A stretch of DNA of 64,000 bases from JAXGOI01 sp040767605 (lineage in GTDB: Bacteria > Bacillota > Dehalobacteriia > UBA4068), in the NCBI GenBank assembly GCA_040767605.1, contig JAXGOI010000001.1, forward strand, positions 1,612,001-1,676,000, given 5' to 3'. The notes beneath the pieces are model-generated. The model saw only the letters and a program-made list of their open reading frames with translations. It did not search any database and was not told the DNA's origin. A program made the position numbers and the translations under genes. The first letter of the stretch is position 1. The number at the start of each line of letters is the position of its first letter. This document shows, piece after piece, positions 41,829-49,938 of this stretch.

Positions 41829-42482
41829 ATGGAAAGCCGGGGAGATGAAAAGAGTTTGGGCGATAAAAGGGCGGATGATAAAAATCAGGCAGAAAAAACC
41901 CAGGGCCTTAAAAATCCCTTTAACTTTATATTTAAGCCGGGAGGCAAAGAAAAAAAGCCTCTTAAAAACCTTTATTATAAGCTGGGGATTTTATTAGTGG
42001 CAGGGCTTTTACTTATGAGCCTTGGGAATTGGAATATACCGGGTTTAAAATCGTCTGCAAATATTGAGGCTGAAAATACAGGGGTAAACAGCCTGCCCAA
42101 AGCCGAAAGCGCTCTGGAGGAAAGGCTTGCCGAGATTTTAGGCAGTATAAAGGGGGCGGGGCAAGTTAAAGTAGTTTTAACCTATTTTAATTACGGCAGG
42201 AGGGAATATGCCTTTAATGAGCAGGAAAGCGAAAGCCTGATTAATGAGGAGGATATAGGGGATACCTCTAAAAGGGACAGCAGCATCGTAACCAAAAGTC
42301 TGGATTTAGCCCTGGAAAACCAGGGGCCGGTAATTCTTGAGGAATTCCCCCCTAGGGTTCAGGGGGTACTTATTGTGGCGGAGGGGGCAGGGAGCCCCGA
42401 AATAAAAATGGAGCTCTTTCAGGCGGCCCGGGGGCTTTTGGGATTGCCCGCCCATAGAATAATTATTGCTCAGGGAGAATAA
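41829..42482 (+). CDS. spoIIIAG: Stage III sporulation protein AG
   Basis: A 217-residue protein with a charged cytoplasmic N-terminus, a membrane helix at about residues 54-70 (LGILLVAGLLLMSLG) and an extracellular ring-forming domain (EERLAEILGSIKGAGQVKVV). In Bacillus SpoIIIAG forms a large ring in the space between the forespore membranes. The start is ATG behind AAAAGGAGG. Confidence 0.94.
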   Translation: MESRGDEKSLGDKRADDKNQAEKTQGLKNPFNFIFKPGGKEKKPLKNLYYKLGILLVAGLLLMSLGNWNIPGLKSSANIEAENTGVNSLPKAESALEERLAEILGSIKGAGQVKVVLTYFNYGRREYAFNEQESESLINEEDIGDTSKRDSSIVTKSLDLALENQGPVILEEFPPRVQGVLIVAEGAGSPEIKMELFQAARGLLGLPAHRIIIAQGE

Positions 42483-42513
42483 TAATTAATAATAAAGAAA
42501 AGGAGGATTAAAA

Positions 42514-43077
42514 ATGAGAAAGAGTAAGGCTTCCCCGGCTAAAAAATGGCTTTTGCTTTTAGGTGTTTTATGTATCGGCTTTTTGGCCTATGATTTTTTA
42601 AATGCTAAGGAGGTTAAAATCGGAGAAAACCAAATCCCCGCAGCTCAAAGCGCCTCTTCAACGGAAGCCCCTCCAGGGGAGGCCGAAGATAAAGCTCAGG
42701 AAAAAGAGCCGCTTAAGGATATTTTAGAAAGCAGCAAAGATTATTATACTCAATTTCAGCTGGAAAAAGAAAAAGCCCGCGGCCAGGAGCTTGAGCTTTT
42801 AAACGAAATTATTAATAATCCCAATTCCACAGCCGAGGGTAAGGATAAGGCTCAGGCAAGAGCCATAGCGCTTGCTAAAAAAGTTGAGGATGAAATGCTG
42901 ATTGCCGCCTTATTGGCAGCCAAGAATTTTAATGAGGCAATGGCCTTTATTCAGGAGGATAAAGTTACGGTTGTGCTAAACGGTAAATTAAGCGATAATG
43001 AGGCCCAGCAAATTGCGGATTTAGTTGACGGAGTTACAAATATAGGCATGGAAAGAGTTGTTATAATTAATAAATAG
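42514..43077 (+). CDS. spoIIIAH: Stage III sporulation protein AH
   Basis: A 187-residue single-pass protein with a membrane helix at about residues 11-26 and an extracytoplasmic domain that binds forespore SpoIIQ and resembles YscJ/FliF rings. It has LLNEIINNPNSTAEGKDKAQ and VVLNGKLSDNEAQQIADLV. It closes the spoIIIA operon. The start is ATG behind AAAGGAGG. Confidence 0.94.
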   Translation: MRKSKASPAKKWLLLLGVLCIGFLAYDFLNAKEVKIGENQIPAAQSASSTEAPPGEAEDKAQEKEPLKDILESSKDYYTQFQLEKEKARGQELELLNEIINNPNSTAEGKDKAQARAIALAKKVEDEMLIAALLAAKNFNEAMAFIQEDKVTVVLNGKLSDNEAQQIADLVDGVTNIGMERVVIINK

Positions 43078-43156
43078 ATTAAGAAGCAAAGGAAAGAGCA
43101 TAGGAAAGAGGCCGCAGGTTTAAGCCTTGGTTAAAAATATTAAAATTGGCAAATAT

Positions 43157-43200
43157 AAAGCGGAAGGCTTTTTTTAGGCCTTTCGCTTTAATTTTTATTT
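43157..43200 (+). terminator. Terminator of the spoIIIA operon
   Basis: The stem AAAGCGGAAGGC / GCCTTTCGCTTT (one mismatch) is followed by AATTTTTATTT. Confidence 0.8.
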
Positions 43201-43251
43201 AAAAAATTTAATAAGCAGCCCTTAGCTATTTAAAGGCCGGGGTTTTTTATA

Positions 43252-43279
43252 TTGTGTTTTCCCCATTATTTGGTATAAT
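43252..43279 (+). promoter_or_regulatory. Promoter of asp23-amaP
   Basis: TTGTGT (43252-43257), a 16-base spacer and TATAAT (43274-43279), with TGG just before the -10 forming an extended -10. Confidence 0.65.
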
Positions 43280-43334
43280 AAAAGCAATACTTAGGTATTA
43301 TAGCACTCCCTAAATAAAAAAGGAGGTATATTAT

Positions 43335-43748
43335 ATGACGGAAGAAAGAGATTTTTTAAACGACGAAACTGTTGAAACCACGGGAACAGGCACGGTTAGA
43401 ATAGCTAATGATGTAGTGGCAACCATAGCCGGTTTAGCCGCCACAGAGGTGGAGGGCATAGCCGGGATGAGCGGCGGTATAGCAGGGGGCATTGCAGAAA
43501 TGCTTGGCCGTAAAAACCTCACCAAAGGGGTAAAGGTTGAGCTGAACGATACCGAGGCTATTATCGACCTCTTTATAATTGTGGAATTCGGGGTAGCTAT
43601 TCCCAGTGTGGCCGAAAACGCCCAAAATGCTGTACGCAGTTCTGTAGAGAGTATGACGGGCCTTAATGTTAATGCGGTAAATATCCATGTTCAGGGGGTT
43701 ACCTTTCCCCAGGGGCACCCCGCAGTCAGCGGTAAAAACGAAGATTAA
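43335..43748 (+). CDS. Asp23/Gls24 family envelope stress response protein
   Basis: A 137-residue protein with the family pattern VRIANDVVATIAGLAATEVE and NAQNAVRSSVESMTGLNVNA plus VNIHVQGVTF. Asp23-type proteins bind the membrane through AmaP, whose gene is next. The start is ATG behind AAAGGAGG. It is a paralogue of the yloU gene at 5456. The order asp23-amaP-DUF2273-nusB is common in Clostridia. Confidence 0.93.
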   Translation: MTEERDFLNDETVETTGTGTVRIANDVVATIAGLAATEVEGIAGMSGGIAGGIAEMLGRKNLTKGVKVELNDTEAIIDLFIIVEFGVAIPSVAENAQNAVRSSVESMTGLNVNAVNIHVQGVTFPQGHPAVSGKNED

Positions 43749-43817
43749 GAGGAATTAAATAAAATCCGCAAGGCAGCTGCCAACCAGGCAGCTGCCCCTT
43801 ATAAAGGGGGTAGGAGC

Positions 43818-44378
43818 ATGAATTTTTTAAGAAGGCTGTTTTTAAGCATAGGCGGTCTTTCTATTATTGCCCTGGGCATATTGGTTGTGGCCTGTGTGGC
43901 TAATGAAACAGTGATTAATTTTTGGCTGAGAAACCTTGAGGCTTTGTTTAAAGGAGGGGGCTCCAATGCAATCCCTTTGCTGATTGCCGCGGCTTTAATG
44001 GTTTTAGGCGCTTTGAGCTTTTTCTTCGGTATTCATTATCGCAGGCCGGAGCGTTTGGTTAAAGTAAATAATAATGAAGAGGGCACGGTAAATATCAGCC
44101 TGAATGCCGTAGAAACAATGGTTAAAAAGGCGGCCGCCAAAATCAGCGCCGTTAAGGAAACCAAAGCCCGGCTTAAGGCGGCCCCGGAGGGTGTCGCTAT
44201 TTACCTTCATGTTGTGGTAACGCCGGAGGCCAATATACCTGAAACAGCGGCGGCCCTGCAAAAAGAGGTAAAGGAATCTCTGGAGAATATGAGCGGCCTT
44301 AAGGTTTTGGAAGTTAAGGTTTTGGTGGAGTCTATTGACCAAAACGCTGCCAAAAAAGTTAGGGGTGACGGAATATGA
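43818..44378 (+). CDS. amaP: Alkaline shock membrane anchor protein AmaP
   Basis: A 186-residue protein with two N-terminal membrane helices (about residues 7-27 and 51-70) and a cytoplasmic Asp23-like region (VNISLNAVETMVKKAAAKI, SLENMSGLKVLEVKVLVESI). AmaP anchors Asp23 at the membrane. The start is ATG behind GGGGGTAGGAG. It overlaps the DUF2273 gene by 4 bases (ATGA). Confidence 0.92.
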   Translation: MNFLRRLFLSIGGLSIIALGILVVACVANETVINFWLRNLEALFKGGGSNAIPLLIAAALMVLGALSFFFGIHYRRPERLVKVNNNEEGTVNISLNAVETMVKKAAAKISAVKETKARLKAAPEGVAIYLHVVVTPEANIPETAAALQKEVKESLENMSGLKVLEVKVLVESIDQNAAKKVRGDGI

Positions 44379-44602
44379 GCTTTATGGAGATTTTAATTGA
44401 GCTTTGGCGTCATCATAAAGGTAAAAGCATCGGAATTATTTTAGGCCTTATTTTTGGGATTATGGTGGTGTCATTCGGTTTTTGGCAGGCCTTATTCATT
44501 TATATATGTATTTTTATAGGTTTCTTTATCGGCAAAAAAATCGACGGCCGGGTAAGTATTAAAGAGGCTGTGGAAAGGATTTTTGCCAATAAGGAGCAAT
44601 AG
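44375..44602 (+). CDS. DUF2273 small membrane protein
   Basis: A 75-residue protein with two close membrane segments (IGIILGLIFGIMVVSFGFWQ, LFIYICIFIGFFIG) and a short charged tail. DUF2273 genes are regular companions of asp23 and amaP and are thought to help anchor Asp23. Translation is coupled to amaP through the ATGA overlap. Confidence 0.9.
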   Translation: MSFMEILIELWRHHKGKSIGIILGLIFGIMVVSFGFWQALFIYICIFIGFFIGKKIDGRVSIKEAVERIFANKEQ

Positions 44603-44614
44603 AGGGGGACTATA

Positions 44615-45025
44615 ATGAGCAGGCGCAAGGCGCGGGAATATGCTCTGCAAATGCTTTTTCAGCTTGATGTCGGTCAAAATGAATGGCAGGCGGCGGAGGA
44701 AACTTTAACCGGGGCAAAATTAGGGGAAGCAAATTCAGATTTTGTCCGGCAATTGGTGCGGGGTACTTTTGAAAATTTAAAACAGCTGGATGAGATTATA
44801 AATAAATATTCTCAGGAATGGAAAGTGGAGCGTCTTGCCAATGTAGATAAGACTATAATTCGCCTTGCGGTTTATGAGCTTTTTAATATGCCTCAAACCC
44901 CGGCGAAAATTGTTATTAATGAGGCCATTGAGCTGGCAAAAGTGTTCGGCACAGATGAATCCGCCAGTTTTATTAACGGGATTTTAGACAGCATTTATAA
45001 TAATGAAATAGATAAAAACAATTAA
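44615..45025 (+). CDS. nusB: Transcription antitermination factor NusB
   Basis: A 136-residue all-helical protein. It has SRRKAREYALQMLFQLDVGQ at the N-terminus and RLANVDKTIIRLAVYELFNM plus VVINEAIELAKVFGTDESASFINGILD-type C-terminal helices. It binds BoxA RNA with S10 in rRNA antitermination. The start is ATG behind AGAGGGGG. The length is normal. Confidence 0.96.
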   Translation: MSRRKAREYALQMLFQLDVGQNEWQAAEETLTGAKLGEANSDFVRQLVRGTFENLKQLDEIINKYSQEWKVERLANVDKTIIRLAVYELFNMPQTPAKIVINEAIELAKVFGTDESASFINGILDSIYNNEIDKNN

Positions 45026-45092
45026 GCTTAAATTATTTTTTTGCCTAAGGCAGCTTTTTTAGTTTTAAAATACTTTTTAAGGAATGGATGCT

Positions 45093-46094
45093 TTGTTTTT
45101 GGGTATTGATACCAGCTGCTATACAACATCATTAGCGGTTGTGGATGGAAATAATAATTTATTGGCGGATTACCGCCGCCTTTTGGATGTAAAAAAAGGC
45201 CGCCTGGGTATGGCTCAATCCGAGATGTTTTTTGCCCATTCCCATAGCTTCCCGGAGCTTTTAGGGCTTTTATTTAAAGAAATTGAAGCAGGGAGCCTTA
45301 AGGGAATAGCTGTTTCAAGCCGCCCCCGCCCTCAGGAGAATTCCTATATGCCGGTTTTTAGGGCCGGAGAGAATATGGCAAAGGTAATCAGCCAAAGCCT
45401 TTCCCTCCCCTTATTTTTTACAAGCCATCAGGAGGGGCATATTAAAGCCGCAATTTGGTCTGCTTTAGGGGGGCAAAGCCCTAAAGAGGGAAGCCCTGAA
45501 TTATCAGGTTTCCCAATGGCTGAATTAGAGGCTGGATTAGGGGCCGAGTTTTTAGCGGTTCATTTATCCGGGGGAACCAGCGAATTATTAAAAGTAAAAG
45601 AAAAAGCGGCCGGTTTTGAAATAGAAATACTTGCTCAGGCGGATTTGGCCGCCGGGCAATTTATAGATAGAATTGGCATTGCCTTAGGCCTGCCCTTTCC
45701 CTGCGGCCCCCATTTAGAGGGGCTTGCCCGAAGCTCCAAAGCTTCCCTTACTTTGCCTGTTTCTCAAAATAGCGGGGCTTTTTATTTTTCCGGGCCTTAT
45801 ACCGCCGCCTGCCGCCTTTTGGAAAGGGGCGCCCCTGCCTCTGATTTGGCGGAGACAGTTTTTAATTGCATAGCCCAAACCGTTTGCCGGGCTGTTTTAA
45901 AAGCAAGGGAGGAAACCGGCCTTAAGCAGATACTTTTTTGCGGCGGGGTAATCTGTAATAAAATAATCCGCCAAAGAATTTATGAAAGTTTATACCCCCA
46001 TTGCGAGGTTTTTTTTGCGGATGCCAAATATTCCGGGGATAACAGCATTGGAATTGCCTTGCTTTGCGGGGATTTTATGAAATATAAAAGCTAA
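45093..46094 (+). CDS. TsaD/Kae1-like protein (M22 family paralogue)
   Basis: About 333 residues with the ASKHA-type fold of TsaD/Kae1. It starts LFLGIDTSCYTTSLAVV and keeps the metal motif SHQEGH, LAVHLSGGTSELL and FCGGVICNKIIRQRI. True TsaD has more closely conserved nucleotide motifs; this shorter, diverged copy is commonly found beside xseA in Clostridia and is not proven to make the tRNA t6A modification. I favour the TTG at 45093, because AAGGA lies 9 bases upstream and leaves no room for the ATG at 45084. Confidence 0.8.
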   Translation: MFLGIDTSCYTTSLAVVDGNNNLLADYRRLLDVKKGRLGMAQSEMFFAHSHSFPELLGLLFKEIEAGSLKGIAVSSRPRPQENSYMPVFRAGENMAKVISQSLSLPLFFTSHQEGHIKAAIWSALGGQSPKEGSPELSGFPMAELEAGLGAEFLAVHLSGGTSELLKVKEKAAGFEIEILAQADLAAGQFIDRIGIALGLPFPCGPHLEGLARSSKASLTLPVSQNSGAFYFSGPYTAACRLLERGAPASDLAETVFNCIAQTVCRAVLKAREETGLKQILFCGGVICNKIIRQRIYESLYPHCEVFFADAKYSGDNSIGIALLCGDFMKYKS

Positions 46095-46182
46095 TAAAGA
46101 TGTTTTTTAAAGTATATTTATTTTAGCTTAAAATATTTAGGTATTGGGTATTTGGATTAAAGTATCGGAGTATTGGAATACT

Positions 46183-47418
46183 ATGGAAGATTTAAAAACA
46201 AAAATTAGAATATACGGCATAAGGGAAATTAATTATTATTTAAAAGAGCTGGTATGGGAAGATACCCTCCTTCGCAGCCTTTGGCTGAAAGGGGAAATTT
46301 CCGGCTATAAGGAGCATAGCTCGGGGCATATTTATTTTTCTTTAAAAGAGGGCAACTCTGCCCTGCGCTGCGTAATGTTTCGCCGCTATGCCGGCAATTT
46401 GGAATTTCAGCCCCAAAACGGTATGGAAGTAATGGCCTACGGAGGCATTTCTTTTTATGAAAGGGATGGCAGTTGCCAGCTTTATGTGGAAGAAATGTTC
46501 CCAGCCGGGGCCGGGGCTCATTTTCTCGCTTTAGAGCAATTAAAGAAAAAACTGGAAGCGGAAGGGCTTTTCAGCCCTGAAATAAAAAAACCTATTCCCC
46601 GTTTTGCTAAAGTAATCGGGGTAGTAACCGCGCCGGAGGGCGCTGCCTGGCAGGATATTCAAAGGGTGGCCAAAAGCCGTTTCCCCGGAGTGGAGCTTAG
46701 GCTTTTTCCCTCTTTGGTTCAGGGGCAAAAGGCCCCCGAGGCTTTAATTGCGGCTATTGAAAAGGCGGATGCCGCCGGCTGCCAGGTGCTTATTGTCGGC
46801 CGGGGCGGCGGCTCCTATGAGGATTTAGCCTCCTTTGATGATGAAGGCGTAGTTAGGGCTATTTTTAGAGCTAAAACGCCTGTTATAAGCGGGGTAGGCC
46901 ATGAAAGTGATTTTTCCCTGGCGGATTTAGCGGCGGATATCCGGGCAACAACCCCCAGCCACGCGGCTCAATTAGCCGTTGCGGAAGAAAGGGAAATGCG
47001 CCGGATTTTAGAGCATTATCAGGAGGCTCTTAAAAACCGCTTTAGCCTGATTTTACAAAATAAAGCCAATAATTTAAGGCTTTTGGCTAAAAGGCCGGTT
47101 TTTGCAAACCCCCAAATATTATTAGAGGGCAGAGAGAGGCAGCTGGAACAATTTAAGGCCCAGCTTAAGCAAATAACTAATGAAGGCCTTAATAGGCATG
47201 AAAAATCTCTGGCAATTATTGCCGCGCGCCTGGAGCTTTTAAGCCCTATTGCCACCATGGCCAGGGGTTATGCCATTTGCGGGGATAAAGATAATAATAT
47301 TATAAAAAGTATTGCTGAAATTAAAACCGGAGATGAAATTTGGCTGCAAATATTAGACGGAAAAGCCCGCTGCCTGGTGGAAGAAAAAATCCCCGGAGAA
47401 ATAATCTCGGAGAAATAA
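46183..47418 (+). CDS. xseA: Exodeoxyribonuclease VII large subunit
   Basis: A 411-residue protein with an N-terminal OB fold (LWLKGEISGYKEHSSGHIYF), the catalytic domain with GVVTAPEGAAWQDI, VLIVGRGGGSYEDLASFDDE and ISGVGHESDFSLADLAADIRA-type motifs, and a coiled-coil C-terminus. It degrades single-stranded DNA together with XseB. I use the ATG at 46183; GGAG lies 12 bases upstream, which is weak. A longer frame from 46144 runs through repetitive, non-homologous sequence. The 3' end seeds the 13-bp tandem array that follows. Confidence 0.94.
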   Translation: MEDLKTKIRIYGIREINYYLKELVWEDTLLRSLWLKGEISGYKEHSSGHIYFSLKEGNSALRCVMFRRYAGNLEFQPQNGMEVMAYGGISFYERDGSCQLYVEEMFPAGAGAHFLALEQLKKKLEAEGLFSPEIKKPIPRFAKVIGVVTAPEGAAWQDIQRVAKSRFPGVELRLFPSLVQGQKAPEALIAAIEKADAAGCQVLIVGRGGGSYEDLASFDDEGVVRAIFRAKTPVISGVGHESDFSLADLAADIRATTPSHAAQLAVAEEREMRRILEHYQEALKNRFSLILQNKANNLRLLAKRPVFANPQILLEGRERQLEQFKAQLKQITNEGLNRHEKSLAIIAARLELLSPIATMARGYAICGDKDNNIIKSIAEIKTGDEIWLQILDGKARCLVEEKIPGEIISEK

Positions 47419-47477
47419 GGCGGGGAAATAAGGCGGGGAAATAAGGCGGGGAAATAAGGCAGAGAAATAATGCGGAG
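47413..47477. repeat. 13-bp tandem array at the 3' end of xseA
   Basis: AAATAAGGCGGGG is repeated three times exactly (47413-47451), followed by AAATAAGGCAGAG and AAATAATGCGGAG. The array overlaps the last codons and stop of xseA, and the preceding GGAGAAATAATCTC looks like a diverged copy. Confidence 0.95.
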
Positions 47478-47539
47478 AAATATTTCCGAAAGCAATAAAT
47501 AAACAGGGGAATAAATTAAAATAATAAGGGGGATAGAAA

Positions 47540-47731
47540 GTGAAAAAGAAGCTGGATTTTGAGGCCTCCCTTCTGCGTTTAGAGGAATTACTTGCCGAAA
47601 TGGAAAAGAAGGATTTATCTTTAAATAAGCTTTTAGAATCCTTTAAAGAGGGGATTGAGCTTTTAGAGTCTTGCCGGGGGCAATTAGATGAAGCTCAGAA
47701 TATTTTAGAGCAATACAGCCCCGCGGATTAG
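47540..47731 (+). CDS. xseB: Exodeoxyribonuclease VII small subunit
   Basis: A 63-residue helical protein with LDFEASLLRLEELLAEMEKK and FKEGIELLESCRGQLDEAQ, typical of XseB. The start is GTG behind AAGGGGG. It is separated from xseA by the 13-bp array (about 120 bases), more than the usual overlap. Confidence 0.95.
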   Translation: MKKKLDFEASLLRLEELLAEMEKKDLSLNKLLESFKEGIELLESCRGQLDEAQNILEQYSPAD

Positions 47732-47778
47732 CCTAAAAAGGCTTTTAATTGCACAATTAAAATAAGAGAGGGTTTGCC

Positions 47779-48663
47779 ATGCTGCTTAAGGATTTTCTGA
47801 AAGAAAAAAGAGTTTTAGTTGATGATAGTTTGGATAAATTGCTCCCGCCGGTTCAGGGCCGGGGGGCCCTATTATTTGAGGCAATGCGCTACAGTGTTTT
47901 TTCAGGCGGTAAAAGGCTTAGGCCCTGTTTGTTTTTAGCCGCTATGGAGGCTATTGGGAGAGATTCCGAAAACTTTTTGCCCTTTGCCTGCTCTTTGGAA
48001 ATGATTCACACCTATTCCCTAATTCATGATGATTTGCCGGCTATGGATAATGATGATTTCAGACGGGGCAAGCCCACCTGCCATAAAGCTTTTGGGGAGG
48101 CGGAGGCTATTTTAGCGGGGGATGCCCTTTTAACCTATGCCTTTAATGCCATGATTAAAGTCCGCCCTTTTTGTAAGGCGGAAAGGCTTTTAGACGCTAT
48201 AGATGAAGTTGCCTGGTCTGCCGGGGTAAACGGCATGGCCATAGGGCAGCTAGCGGATATTCTTTGGGAGGGTAAAAAGCTTGAATTGGCGGAGCTGGAA
48301 TTTACCCATAAGCATAAAACAGGAGCTTTATTTGAGGCCTCTATTATAAGCGGGGCAATATTGGCGGATGCCAATGATGAAGAACTGGCGGCCCTAAGGG
48401 AATTTTCGGCAGAAATCGGCCTGGCTTTTCAGATAGCCGATGATATTTTAGATATTATCGGGGATGAAAAGAAGCTGGGTAAGCCTATTGGCAGCGATGA
48501 AAAGAATCATAAAACAACCTATGCTTCTTTATTTGGTTTAGAAAGGGCCCGGGAATTAGCCGCCGAGGCGGCAGTAAAAGCTAAAAAGACTCTTATCCCC
48601 TTAGGGAGCAGGGGAGAAATTTTAGCCCAGGTGCCGGATTATTTTATTAAAAGAGACTGCTAA
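47779..48663 (+). CDS. ispA: Geranyl/farnesyl diphosphate synthase
   Basis: A 294-residue trans-isoprenyl diphosphate synthase. The first Asp-rich motif is IHDDLPAMDNDDFRRGKPT and the second is QIADDILDI; FSGGKRLRPCLF binds substrate. It supplies farnesyl diphosphate for undecaprenyl phosphate and quinones. The start is ATG behind GAGAGGG. xseA-xseB-ispA is the normal order. The last codons and stop are tandemly duplicated. Confidence 0.95.
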   Translation: MLLKDFLKEKRVLVDDSLDKLLPPVQGRGALLFEAMRYSVFSGGKRLRPCLFLAAMEAIGRDSENFLPFACSLEMIHTYSLIHDDLPAMDNDDFRRGKPTCHKAFGEAEAILAGDALLTYAFNAMIKVRPFCKAERLLDAIDEVAWSAGVNGMAIGQLADILWEGKKLELAELEFTHKHKTGALFEASIISGAILADANDEELAALREFSAEIGLAFQIADDILDIIGDEKKLGKPIGSDEKNHKTTYASLFGLERARELAAEAAVKAKKTLIPLGSRGEILAQVPDYFIKRDC

Positions 48664-48685
48664 AAGAGGATACTAAAAGAGTAAA
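48647..48685. repeat. 13-bp tandem duplication across the ispA stop codon
   Basis: TTAAAAGAGACTG (48647-48659, coding), CTAAAAGAGGATA (48660-48672) and CTAAAAGAGTAAA (48673-48685) are successive copies. The stop TAA lies in the second. Confidence 0.85.
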
Positions 48686-48722
48686 AATTAAATTTGGCTG
48701 ATAAAAAATAAAATAATAATAA

Positions 48723-48757
48723 AAAAAGAGCATTGGCAAAAACCAATGCTCTTTTTA
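48723..48757. terminator. Bidirectional terminator between ispA and the convergent REC-PAP2 gene
   Basis: The stem AAAAAGAGCATTGG / CCAATGCTCTTTTT with loop CAAAAA has T-runs in both directions. Confidence 0.93.
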
Positions 48758-48763
48758 AAGGCT

Positions 48764-49699
48764 TTATAATAAGGGGCTGAAGGCAAGGCCGCATAATATG
48801 CCTAAAATGGCGCCCCCCAAAATATCGCTGGGGTAATGCACCAGCAAATAAAGGCGGGAAAATGAAATTAACCCGGCAAAGGTATAGGCCAGCACCGCAA
48901 AGGGCAGATTAATTTGGGCTAAAATTCCGGCTGCCGCAAAAGAAACCGCCGTATGCCCCGAAGGAAAGGAGGAATCCGGAGGGCGGCTTATTCTTAAGGT
49001 TATTTGAGGCCAATAATGCAAAAACGGCCGGGTGCGGGAAACAATTTTTTTAATTAAGATATTAGCTATAAAAGAGCAGGTGAAGCCGGAGGCCATACAA
49101 ACCAGCCCAAATCTTCTGTAAGAATCTGAAAGCAGGCAAATAAGGGTAAAAAAGGCCCAAATAATGCCGCCGTCCCCTAAGCGGGTGGCAAGAACCATTA
49201 TATTTTCTATAAAAGGGCTGCCGTTTTTTCTGGTAAAAAGATCAAAAATATGCTTATCCAGCCTGGCCAGCCAAAGGTAGGAGAGGGTTATTCTTTCCGA
49301 GAACTTTCTTACGGCCTGAATTTTTTTTCTTCTTTCCCAGCGCAGCCTGGCCTCAACCTTTGCCTCAAGCTCCGCTATGGAAAAGGGCTTTAAAATAAAA
49401 TCCTCTTGTTTTATATCAAAAGCGGAGAAAATATTTTCTTTATCGGGCACAGTGTTTTTAGAGAGGAAAAACAAAACCGGGCATTGGGTTTTTTTGCGGA
49501 TGGCTTTATAAAGCTCCCGGCTTTCAATTCCGGGCAGCATAATATTTAGGAGAATTATTTCCGGCCCCTGGCCGGCCCGGGCAATTGCCTCAGAGCCGTT
49601 GGCGGCGGTGAATACATGATACCCTTCGGCTTTCAGGTATTTCTCCATAAATTTTACCATTTGCAAATCTTCATCTGCAATTAAAATGCGTCCCTTCAT
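48764..49699 (-). CDS. Degenerate receiver domain fused to a PAP2 phosphatase
   Basis: A 311-residue fusion. Residues 1 to about 120 form a CheY-like receiver (ILIADEDLQMVKFMEKYL), but the phosphoacceptor site reads LLNIMLPG with Asn52 in place of Asp; the Lys of FILKPFS is kept. A linker leads to a PAP2 membrane phosphatase (about 150-311) with KKIVSRTRP, FPSGHT and SRLYLLVHYPSDILGG, the three catalytic motifs, and several membrane helices. It may be an undecaprenyl diphosphate or lipid phosphatase controlled by a receiver that cannot be phosphorylated in the normal way. I use the ATG at 49699, right behind GGAGGGG; a TTG at 49729 has no ribosome binding site. Confidence 0.88.
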   Translation of the reverse strand: MKGRILIADEDLQMVKFMEKYLKAEGYHVFTAANGSEAIARAGQGPEIILLNIMLPGIESRELYKAIRKKTQCPVLFFLSKNTVPDKENIFSAFDIKQEDFILKPFSIAELEAKVEARLRWERRKKIQAVRKFSERITLSYLWLARLDKHIFDLFTRKNGSPFIENIMVLATRLGDGGIIWAFFTLICLLSDSYRRFGLVCMASGFTCSFIANILIKKIVSRTRPFLHYWPQITLRISRPPDSSFPSGHTAVSFAAAGILAQINLPFAVLAYTFAGLISFSRLYLLVHYPSDILGGAILGILCGLAFSPLL

Positions 49700-49938
49700 A
49701 CCCCTCCGCCTTGCCGGTTTTTTTATCAAGCCATATATAAGCCCTATTATACCAAAAAAGTATCTTAAAGGGCTATATAAATTAAAAATTTTCCGCTATT
49801 TAAAGGCAGATTATTTTTTATTTATTAATTATTTGTTTTAAGATAGACAAATATAGTCTTAATAAGCCAATATGCCCTAGCCCGCCATGCTTTTTTAGTG
49901 TATAATTTTTTTAATAAATTAATCTTCCGGAGGTAAAA

